Source of the DNA: Diploptera punctata
Lineage: Eukaryota; Arthropoda; Insecta; Blattodea; Blaberidae
Direction: 5' to 3'
Length of the DNA stretch: 64,000 nt
Assembly: GCA_030220185.1 (NCBI GenBank)
Contig: JASPKZ010004568.1
Span: 186,001-250,000 of the forward strand
Part shown: positions 56,113 through 64,000 of the stretch, one piece after another
How the letters are laid out: each line of letters starts with the position of its first letter
How positions within the stretch are numbered: the stretch's first letter is position 1
Made by a program: the position numbers and the translations under genes
Notes under the pieces: model-generated
Seen by the model: only the letters and a program-made list of their open reading frames with translations
Told to the model about the DNA's origin: nothing
The model's database searches: none

Positions 56113-57290
56113 TTACTTATTTGGCTCGTGTAACCATTTAATTTTTGCTAGCTTTCTTTTCTTTACAATGTCGGCACATTCCTCATCAAACCATTTCTTG
56201 TTTTGCCTCTTTTTTAAACAACCAATGCTTTCTGATGCTGACAATTTAATAGTATCTCTTATAGCCTCCCATTCTTTATTTATATCAGTTTCTTCTTCGT
56301 TTGCCACATTGTCATCTGAAGATTCCAGTACTTCAAATCTATTAGCAATTTTGATTTGGTATTCTTGCCGCATTTCATCATTTTTCAAGTTTTTTAATTC
56401 ATATTTTACAGAATCATCTTTAGCGTTTGTTCCTCTCATAAGCGATAGCCGTTGTCTGATTTTCACCCTGACCAGATGATGATCTGAATTGCAGTCTGTC
56501 CCTCTAACTGATCTAACATCAATGATGCTACTGTGCCAGCGTTTATCCACTAATACATGATCTATCTGGTTCCGAGTTTCTCCATCTGGGGACGTCCAGG
56601 TGTATTTATGAATATCCTTATGCTGAAATGTTGTGCTCTTAACAACGAGATTCTTTGATGTGGCAAATGTGACTAATCTAACCCCGTTGTCGTTACTATC
56701 TTCATGAAGACTGAATTTGCCTATTGTTGGTTTGAATATATCTTCCCGCCCCACTTTTGCATTAAAATCTCCTAAGACAATTTTCATATGATATCGTGAA
56801 AGGCTATCAAATAAGCATTCTAATTCTTCATAGAATTCATCCTTGATCTTGTCATCTTTATCTTCTGTGGGGTACATTCACAATTATAAAATCATGTCGT
56901 TTACCCTTTAGAATTATGAATGATATCCTATCACTAACAAACTTAATATCTCGGATAGCGGATAGGATCCTCCTCCTGACTAAAAAAACCCGTTCCAAAT
57001 GCAGGTCTTTCTGCACCCCCATAGTATAATGAAAAGCTTCCTGATTCCTGACTACCTTCTCCTGGCCACCTAACTTCCTGTAAAGCGACTATATCCAAGG
57101 GCGATTTATCCAATTCCCGCGTTAATATCTCTAGTGCCCCGCTATTGTATAAAGTCCTAACATTCCATGTTCCTAGGAACATGTCCCTGTGTTTGAGCCT
57201 TTGGCATGTGTTTCCTGAAGTAGTCCCCGCCCGGAGAACCGAATGGGGGACTATTTGACCTCCGGAAAATTTTACCCCAGTAGAACCCAT
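56113..57290 (-). pseudogene. APE-type endonuclease of LINE family 1 (copy D), frameshifted
   Basis: Nicks target DNA to prime insertion. Starts at Met 57290 and reads GTWNVRTL, VALQEVRW (catalytic Glu), then passes a seven-T run near 56985 that shifts the frame. A 5-base loss near 56876 removes part of the NVHAPTED block. From 56877 the frame is open for 254 codons with VLGDFNAKVG (Asp and Asn), IDHVLVDKRW and SDHHLVRV (terminal His). It then runs into a stop at HEPNK. All main catalytic motifs are visible; the breaks, not the residues, disable it. Confidence 0.94.
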
Positions 57291-57493
57291 GTCCGCATTT
57301 CTTGACGGTTGTATTTTTACGGTGAAAGATCGTCACTCTTTCGACCAAGGTACTTATTTCGTCTGGCTTATCACCTTCGACCAGTCCGGCATGGGTAATC
57401 CTATCGGCAGCAATGCTACCGCCGGCATAGCTCTCAGGATCATTTAAGCACACAAGCCACTCTACCACGACAAGGTAAAGATACCATGGAGGG
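57157..57493 (-). pseudogene. Short upstream frame of LINE family 1 (copy D)
   Basis: Open from the element 5' end to the stop at 57157, about 112 codons, with no Met near the element start (the first Met upstream lies in flanking DNA at 57516). It includes GGSIAADRITHAGLVEGDK and KNTTVKKCGHGFYWGKIF and overlaps the endonuclease frame by 134 nt. The same frame and overlap are kept in copy F. It could be an ORF1 remnant, a leader peptide or structured 5' UTR; no known ORF1 domain is recognisable. Confidence 0.6.
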
Positions 57494-57509
57494 TATATAA
57501 ATTCTAATA
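57494..57509. repeat. Target-site duplication, right (TATATAAATTCTAATA)
   Basis: Exact match to 54218-54233. Confidence 0.95.
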
Positions 57510-58227
57510 AATACATTAATTATTAATCAATATTTTATTATAAGTTCTTATTTTGTACATTCAATGGAATTCAGAATTCAAACATTTTGACCTAGAATGT
57601 TTACTGCATGTCCTAAAAACATGGGTAACAAAGTAGTGCATGGGTTTCATGATTGAAGTAGTATTTTAAAAAATAAAAAATAAAATGTATGCAATTATAT
57701 TTTTTGTAATTCCACGCATGGGTTGGTATTTTGTTTCCTCCCTTTGTCTTCACATTATAAAAATTCTAATTCATGATGTTTTTTTCTAAATCCTTTAGGG
57801 GCTTGTAGAAAAAACCAGGCGTTTCACTAAAAAAAATGTGAAAGCCATTTAATCATTATATGTGAATTTGTTTAAATATAATATTTAATAACTCATAAAA
57901 TAAATGTCTCACAAGAATGAAACTTAACCACATCATGATGTATCATACTGTGAATATTTGTACAAAATATCAAGCATCTACCTCAACAAATGTAGAAAAT
58001 AGAAATTTTACCCGTCACTCCCCTTTAAATTATACTAATAATGACTTTATAAGATAATCTGTTATTTACTGCTGCCTAACAGTTAATATAATTTATCAGA
58101 ACCTATCGAATCGCGGTAGAACACGCGACCTAATTCTATACTTGTAATTAAATACAACACATTATTTTGTATGTAGACCTCGGAGTGTAGGTGTATTGCC
58201 AATTATTTCCTGAAGCAATAAACACAC
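57510..58227. other. No gene recognised
   Basis: AT-rich DNA without supported features. Confidence 0.5.
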
Positions 58228-58711
58228 AACTTCTCTCAAAACACGTTAAACTGAAAACAAAATAAAACCGCTATTCTTCTAGTTGTACTCGTATGTTTGC
58301 GAAACATGTTCTTTTACCTGTAGCGAGGATAAAATAATACGATTATTTGAGGTTAAAGTTCTTAGGTAAACTTTTTGAGTATGGAGAGACAAAGAGGCAA
58401 GTGAATGGAGAAGACTAAATAACAGTGAGCTTCATGATCTTTAATGGAAACAGTTGTAATAAGAACAGTTAAGTGGCATATACTAAGATGGGCACAAAAT
58501 GTGACACGAATGAGAAATGAAAGAGGGGCATGGGAATTCTTGAAGAAAAATGAGGGGAACCTCCCAGTATGTAGGTCAGTTATGGGGTGGGAGAATAATA
58601 TTAACCATGATTTAAGGGGGTGATTATACAGGGTGTGATTATACAGGATATGAATATATGGACAGTTTATGTTTGCGCGACCATGAACATGGTGCCTGTG
58701 AGTTAGTGAAA
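58228..58711 (+). mobile_element. Old LINE family 1 relic, 3' end
   Basis: CTTCTCTCAAAACACGTTAA begins the match to the C-terminal RT region (the family reads CTCCTTTCAAAAAACGTTAA). It continues through GTGAATGGAGAAGACTAAAT and GATGGGCACAAAATGTGACA to ATGAACATGGTGCCTGTGAG. Many stops. A short duplication of the TGATTATACAGG block lies at 58621-58650. Confidence 0.82.
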
Positions 58712-59114
58712 AGTTATATTATACCTCCTGGAAGAGATTGATTATTGCATTACCCATACTACTTATTTTATGTTCTTTATCTAGAATTAGTATCGTTTTA
58801 ACTAAATTATATTTTTTCTTAAAATTAAATTTACAAAATTCATCCACTTCAGCGTTGGCGACTAACCCGGAAAATTATTTATATCTCATGATGTTCCCGC
58901 AAAAAGTTGATATATTGAAATATCCGAATGTTTTTATGATTTTATCTATTACATTTTATTTTCTAAACAAAATAATATCTCCGAATTGATAATGAAAATA
59001 TTTAAGGTCATACTTATAGCTTTTTGGAGAATTCCAGAGGAATGATATTATTCTCATGAAAATATTTTCGAAAAACACAGTTCTCACCATCCATACTAGT
59101 AGCGCCGAGAATAA

Positions 59115-59116
<2 letters not shown>
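58712..59116. other. No gene recognised
   Basis: AT-rich; open frame 58738-58989 has no motif. Confidence 0.5.
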
Positions 59117-59156
<40 letters not shown>

Positions 59157-59191
59157 GTGTGTGTGGAGTGTGTGTGTGGAGAGAGAGTGTG

Positions 59192-59270
<79 letters not shown>
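59117..59270. repeat. Compound (TA)n-(TG)n-(GA)n microsatellite
   Basis: TA dinucleotides (59117-59149), GTGTG/GGAGTG transition (59150-59190), then more than 35 GA dinucleotides to about 59268. Confidence 0.95.
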
Positions 59271-59330
59271 CTTGAGCGTAAGCGCGCAAGTGTAATTTTA
59301 TGTCTGTAGCGGCCGCAATATTTATTTATC

Positions 59331-59622
59331 ATAAGTAATGTCACGAGTGATTACTAAATTATTGATAAATTCACGACTCACGAATGAGGAGTGATTTTAT
59401 CTAGGGAATTTGGAAATCAAGGGTGTCATCTGTTAGGACGAATAAAATTAAGCTGTATACCCACTAATCTTTATTTAACTATAGTTATTTTAAAATATTT
59501 ATATATTTAATGTAAAAGGTGATGTTTGAAAACAAAGACAGATTGGTACTTTCCTTCCTTTGTTCATCATTGCAATACTGTTTATTGCCAAAGGATCGCA
59601 ATATTGTAAAAATTCACCCTAA
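59331..59622 (+). repeat. G repeat, copy 3, left part
   Basis: Starts ATAAGTAATGTCACGAGTGA with the head hairpin (59336-59430), then AATAAAATTAAGCTGTATAC and AGGTGATGTTTGAAAACAAA, and breaks after AAAAATTCACCCTAA where a LINE is inserted. Confidence 0.88.
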
Positions 59623-60445
59623 CTAACTCACTGACACTATCGAACCCGTAGGTTCATGGCCGCTTGGACGTAAGCTCTCCATATATTCCTATCCTCAGCC
59701 AATGATTTCCAATCATCGCCTGTATAATCTACTTCCCTAAAATCATAGTTAATGTTATTCTCCCACCTCATTCTTGGTCTACCAACTGAGCGTTTTCCCT
59801 CTGGTTTTCCTACAAGAATCTTCTATGCACGTCTTTCATTCTCCATTCGTGCCACATGTCCTGCCCATCGCAGTCTACGAGACTTAACCCTTCTCATTAT
59901 ATCTGGCTTCCTATAAAGACCTTGTAATTCGCTGTTATGCAGTCTTCTCCATTCACCTGTCTGTTCATCTCTCTTTGGTCCAAAAAATTTCCTAAGAACT
60001 TTATTCTCAAATTCTCGTAATCTCCTTTCCTGCCTTAAAGTAAAAGTCCATATTTCGCATCCATATAATGTAACTGGTAGAATAATAGTTTTATATATTT
60101 CCAATTTAATGTTTTTTGAAAGGAGTTGGGATATCAAGAGTCTCTGTAATGCATAATAACATGCATTTCCAGAATTGAGCCTATGTTTAATTTCCTTGTG
60201 CATCTCATTCCTGTTTGTGATTATTGTTCCTAGGTATTTGAATTCAGTCACTTCCTCAAAATTTCCCTCATTTATCATTAGCTGTCCATTTCCATTATAC
60301 AATGTATTTTTATGTATGACCATATATTTAGTTTTATTGATATTTACTTCCAGTCCCAATTTCTTAGTGTTATTCAGTAGTGTGTGCTTGTTGGCCTTTA
60401 GTATCTCCTCGCTATCGGCCAGTAGTACTACATCATCAGCATAAG
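59623..60445 (-). mobile_element. LINE family 1, copy E: 5'-truncated, inserted in a G repeat
   Basis: Minus strand: the 3' end is at the left (TAACTAACTCACTGACACTA) and the copy stops at the right just at the catalytic box (TATGCTGATGATGTAGTACT reversed). The flanking G repeat halves join smoothly without it. No clear target duplication is visible beyond a few bases. Confidence 0.92.
59823..60445 (-). pseudogene. RT C-terminal part of LINE family 1 (copy E)
   Basis: A single open frame from YADDVVLLADSEEILKANKH at the right through FKYLGTIITNRNEMHKEIKH, GCEIWTFTLRQERRLREFEN and WAGHVARMENERRA, with a stop at 59823. In other copies the frame continues about 50 codons further to the element end; here CATAGAAGATTCT gives an early stop. 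The open frame otherwise shows little decay, consistent with recent insertion. No endonuclease or N-terminal RT. Confidence 0.93.
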
Positions 60446-60870
60446 TGGGGAAATTTATAACCAACGATATAGGTATTAATTAATTTGATATCCTTTGATG
60501 TAAATATGTCAATTATATTTTTCTGCAACGTCATTTCCTGGAAAATAATTAGTTTAAGAAAGTGCAAACAGTGTTTTGTTTGTGGTATAATCAATTGTAA
60601 GAAATGTTTTTATATTATCTATCGCATGCGCTTTCTGCTGACATCCATGCACTATATATACACAATCTGGTAGCCGTAGTTCTTGGGGTCAGTCACTGCA
60701 AAATAATGCTATGACTTATTCATAATGTTGAAAAGGAGGTGCTTTCTTTATTATGATGAACTTTAGTTGGTAAATTTTAGACGAAACACGACTGTGATAG
60801 GTTGAAAATAAAAAATCAATGAAATGTGATTGGTCATTGACTCCCATTTGGGGCATGAGTTATATAGTCA
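60446..60870 (+). repeat. G repeat, copy 3, right part
   Basis: GTGGGGAAATTTATAACCAA resumes the repeat. Toward the end: CACGACTGTGATAGGTTG, GTGATTGGTCATTGACTCCC, ATTTGGGGCATGAGTTATAT. Confidence 0.88.
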
Positions 60871-61548
60871 TAAGTAATGCCACGAGTGATTTCCAAATTA
60901 TCGATAAATTCACTACTCACGAAGTGAGGAGTGGATTTATGTAGATAATTTGAAAATCAAGAGTGGCATTTGTTAGGGAAATTTAAAGAATAAAATTAAG
61001 CTGTTTACTCACATCATTATTTAAATATAGTTATTTTAAAATATTTATATATTTAATGTAAACGGCGATGTTTGAAAACAAATGATAAACGTTATGTTTC
61101 ATTTGTTCATCACTGCAACCACATCATTTTTATTACCAAATAGAATCGCAATATTGTAAGAATGCACCCTAGTGGAGAAAACACGTCATTATAGGTTATT
61201 AATTAATTTATGATGTCCTATGATATAAATATGTCAATTATGTTTTTCTACAACGTTAATTCGTGGGAAGTAATACGTTTAAGAAAGTGCAAAAAGTGGT
61301 GTTTTTTTTAGTGGTATAAAGAATTGCTACGAATGTTTATTTGTATTATATCTTGCAAGCAGAATCTGGTTACATTCGTGCACTATATATACATATACAC
61401 AATCTGGGAGTCACTTCATAAAATGAAAGCGAGAAAATGAAAGTGATAAAATCGAGGCGAAAATACTGTGGTTGGTTGTAAATCAAAATTCATTAAAATA
61501 TGAATGGTCATTGTCTACCATTTGGGGCATGAGTTAAATAGTCATAAA
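60871..61548 (+). repeat. G repeat, copy 4 (tandem with copy 3)
   Basis: Starts directly after copy 3 with TAAGTAATGCCACGAGTGAT. The head hairpin 60875-60970 has ~40-bp arms and a CTCACGAAGTGAG top. The same landmarks follow, ending CATGAGTTAAATAGTCATAA. Unit length about 677 bp, against about 717 bp for copy 3 without its LINE. Confidence 0.9.
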
Positions 61549-62070
61549 CAAATATGGCATACAGCAATCAACTCGATAACCAGCAAAGTTGGATCTTTAG
61601 GAGAAGGAGTTCATCTGAAACGAAAATTAAAAAAAAAACGTTTTAATGGTCGCAATTTTACATTTTTCGCAAACGAAACTCGCTATTTTTATTGAAATAA
61701 AACGAATAAGGTATAGTCCAAAAATCAGTAAAATCGGACATTTAGATTTGGGGATTTACTAAAACACGACATAATTTTGTTTCTAGCAGCCATCGTGTTT
61801 ACATTGCCCCAATATACTGTACAATTTAATTTGTCCTTATATTGACAGTGCATCCTACAATTACAAAGATTTAGTATTTTGAATAAGACGATGGAAAAAT
61901 TAATCAGTAAGATGTATTACATTTTTGTCAAAATGTGTAGTAATATGCAATATGAAATAACTTACATGGTTATTTATGGTTTGTTTTTACTGCAATCCGG
62001 CATATATAAGTCAGCTATCATACGAAATTGAGTTTATGAAAATAAGAGTTAACAAAATAAATCCATATTC
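61549..62070. other. No gene recognised
   Basis: AT-rich DNA. A 63-codon plus-strand stretch (61504-61695) overlaps the end of the G repeat and has no motif. Confidence 0.5.
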
Positions 62071-62338
62071 CGGCCGTAGCATTGCTGCCGATAGGGTTAC
62101 CCATGCCGGACTGGTCGAAGGTGATAAGCCAGACGAAATAAGTACCTTGGTCGAAAGAGTGACGATCTTTCACCGTAAAAATACAACCGTCAAGAAATGC
62201 AGACATGGGTTCTACTGGGGTAAAATTTTCCGGAGGTCAAATAGTCCCCCATTCGGTTCTCCGGGCGGGGACTACTTCAGGGAACCCATGCCAAAGGCTC
62301 AAACACAGGGACATGTACCTAGGAACATGGAATGTTAG
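62071..62338 (+). pseudogene. Short upstream frame of LINE family 1 (copy F)
   Basis: Reads SIAADRVTHAGLVEGDKPDE and NTTVKKCRHGFYWGKIFRRS to a stop at 62338, overlapping the endonuclease start (62205) by 134 nt, the same as in copy D. Its start lies outside the truncated element. Confidence 0.6.
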
Positions 62339-63382
62339 GACTTTATACAATAGCGGGGCACTAGAGATATTAACGCGGGAATTGGATAAATCGCCCTTGG
62401 ATATAGTCGCTTTTCAGGAAGTTAGGTGGCCAGGGAGAAGGTAGTCAGGAATCAGGAAGCTTTGCATTATACTATGGGGGTGCAGAAAGACCTGCATTTG
62501 GAACGGGTTTTTTTAGTCAGAAGGAGGATCCTATCCGCTATCCGAGATATTAAGTTTGTTAGTGATAGGATATCATACATAATTCTAAAGGGTAAACGAC
62601 ATGATTTTATAATTGTAAATGTACATGCACCCACAGAAGATAAAGATGACAAGATCAAGGATGAGTTCTATGAAGAATTAGAATGCTTATTTGATAGCCT
62701 TTCACGATATCATATGAAAATTGTCTTAGGAGATTTTAATGCAAAAGTGGGGCAGGAAGATATATTCAAACCAACAATAGGCAAATTCAATCTTCATGAA
62801 GATAGTAACGACAACGGGGTTAGATTAGTCACATTTGCCACATCAAAGAATCTCATTGTTAAGAGCACAACATTTCAGCATAAGGATATTCATAAATACA
62901 CCTGGACGTACCCAGATGGAGAAACTCGGAACCAGATAGATCATGTATTGGTGGATAAACGCTGGCACAGTAGCATCATTGATGTTAGATCAGTTAGAGG
63001 GACAGACTGCAATTCAGATCATCATCTGGTCAGGGTGAAAATCAGACAACGGCTATCGCTTATGAGAGGAACAAACGCTAAAGATGATTCTGTAAAATAT
63101 GAATTAAAAAACTTGAAAAATGATGAAATTCGGCAAGAATACAAATCAAAATTGCTAATAGATTTGAAATACTGGAATCTTCAGATGACAATGTGGCAAA
63201 CGAAGAAGAAACTGATATAAAATAAAGAATGGGAGACTATGAGAGATACTATTAAATTGTCAGCATCAGAAAGCATTGGTTGTTTAAAAAAGAGGCAAAA
63301 CAAGAAATGGTTTGATGAGGAATGTGCCGACATTGTAAAGAAAAGAAAGCTAGCAAAAATGAAATGGTTACACGAGCCAAAA
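62205..63382 (+). pseudogene. APE-type endonuclease of LINE family 1 (copy F), frameshifted
   Basis: Met at 62205 (MGSTGVKFSGGQIVPHSVL). GTWNVRTL and VAFQEVRW follow, then a one-base gain in a G run at about 62432 and the seven-T run near 62508 change frame twice. From about 62510 it reads IIVNVHAPTEDKDDKIKDEF, VLGDFNAKVG, IDHVLVDKRW and SDHHLVRV. A one-base loss near 63141 and a gain near 63213 cancel each other. The frame then reaches TAA at 63383. Catalytic residues are present. Compared with copy D the NVHAPTED block is intact here. Confidence 0.94.
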
Positions 63383-63385
63383 TAA

Positions 63386-64000
63386 GTAAATTTAGAGCAA
63401 TTGGGTAGTGTTAGACGGGAAACCACCAAGTTACTAAAGAGTAAAAAGAGGGAATATTTGAGAGAGAAGATTAATGATCTTGAAATGAATGCAAAAAATA
63501 GGAACATTAGAGAATTATATCAGGGAATTAGTATAGAGAAGAAAGGGTTTCAGGCTAGAACAAACATAATTCGGAATGAAAATGGGGATATGATTGCAGA
63601 TTCCAAGAGTATATTAAATACATGGAAAAGTTATTTTAATCAGCTATTAAATGTACATACAGAACAGGACATTGAGGAGGATAAGTTACAGACAGCAGAA
63701 ATGCTAGTCGCAGAGCCAAGTGCATTAGAGGTTGAAATGGCAATTGAAAAATTGAAGATGTATAAAGCATCAGGTTCAGATGAGATCCCTGCAGAACTGA
63801 TAAAATCAGGGGGAAAAAAATTGATGGACAAGATACGCTGTTTGCTTAGTATGATTTGGGAAAAAGAAGCTCTTCCAGATGAATGGAAGGAATCAATTAT
63901 CGTACCAATTTATAAGAAAGGAGATAAAACTGATTGCAACAACTATAGGGGCATCTCATTACTTTCAACTTCGTATAAAATTCTATCAAATATATTAGTT
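63386..64000 (+). pseudogene. Linker and N-terminal RT of LINE family 1 (copy F), partial at window edge
   Basis: After the TAA at 63383 the same frame is open for 205 codons to the last base: VNLEQLGSVRRETTKLLKS, ELYQGISIEKKGFQARTNII, NRLLNVHTEQD-like, AIEKLKMYKASGSDEIPAEL, EWKESIIVPIYKKGDKTD and DCNNYRGISLLSTSYKIL. These are the N-terminal RT blocks. The GGGGGAAAAAAATTG stretch near 63809 keeps frame, unlike copy D. Apart from the upstream stop this segment shows no damage. The catalytic YADD lies beyond the window. Confidence 0.92.

Larger units (their letters stand above)
54234..57493 (-). mobile_element. LINE family 1, copy D: full-length 3.26-kb element
   Basis: Flanked by a perfect 16-bp target duplication. 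The 3' end (left) has a CTTA/TAAG tail of about four units and CACTGGCACTATCGAACCCG; the 5' end (right) starts CCCTCCATGGTATCTTTACC on the minus strand. Copy B has the same 5' terminus, so this is the true element start. Order on the minus strand: short leader frame, APE endonuclease, linker, RT, C-terminal region. The short repeat tail and absence of poly(A) fit the RTE clade. Coding is broken at about seven points, so it cannot move itself. Confidence 0.96.
62071..64000 (+). mobile_element. LINE family 1, copy F: near-complete 5' part, runs off the window
   Basis: Starts CCGGCCGTAGCATTGCTGCC, about 80-90 bp inside the element's true 5' end as defined by copy D, and continues through the endonuclease and N-terminal RT to the window edge. 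It is very similar to copy D on the opposite strand 5 kb to the left. Several one-base indels differ from D, but two defects are shared (seven-T run; TAA after HEPK/HEPNK). Confidence 0.95.

Noticed and set aside
59096..59344. Ser-Leu or Arg-Glu repeat proteins
   Set aside because: Translations of the GA microsatellite.

Overview
This window looks like gene-poor chromosomal DNA from a large, repeat-rich insect genome, most likely a cockroach (Periplaneta-like). The host call is an inference from AT-rich sequence, many non-LTR retrotransposon copies, tRNA-derived SINEs, a mariner-type element of the DUF4817 kind and abundant microsatellites. I found no convincing host protein-coding exon, rRNA, CRISPR array or bacterial-type operon. 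Almost everything recognisable is a mobile element or a relic of one.

Layout. 1-6.3 kb: a hairpin-headed repeat (called G here), three tandem ~295-bp units with tRNA-like cores, a SINE between TA tracts, and an ACTAGCGTACCCGGC-type repeat. 6.0-8.2 kb: two fold-back elements. 8.4-12.5 kb: layered copies of one RTE-like LINE (LINE family 1), including a young 5'-truncated copy nested in an older opposite-strand copy, with an 11-bp target duplication. 13.6-16.8 kb: microsatellites and four SINEs. 17.4-19.8 kb: a Penelope-like GIY-YIG fragment and a Jockey/CR1-like RT with an exact in-frame 84-bp duplication. 21.7-31 kb: scattered LINE relics, many tRNA-like remnants and a tRNA-like fold-back. 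31.4-33.4 kb: a LINE family 1 copy with both ends and a target duplication but no endonuclease. 33.4-36.4 kb: a ~3-kb giant palindrome, the most unusual structure here. 37-47 kb: more LINE and SINE copies. 47.2-48.5 kb: a decayed mariner-like transposon with long inverted ends. 54.2-57.5 kb: a full-length 3.26-kb LINE family 1 copy with a 16-bp target duplication. 58-61.5 kb: LINE relics, microsatellites and a tandem pair of G repeats, one split by a LINE. 62.1-64.0 kb: a second near-complete LINE family 1 copy running off the right edge.

How the parts fit. LINE family 1 encodes a short upstream frame, an APE-type endonuclease and an RT with YADD. Its 3' end carries a (TAAG)n-type tail instead of poly(A), as in the RTE clade. 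All copies seen here carry frameshifts or stops, but high similarity among the youngest copies and clean target duplications point to recent activity. The SINEs are tRNA-derived and must have been moved by some LINE; which one is not shown. The giant palindrome and the tandem tRNA-like repeats do not match a class I can name with certainty and are the best candidates for undescribed elements.
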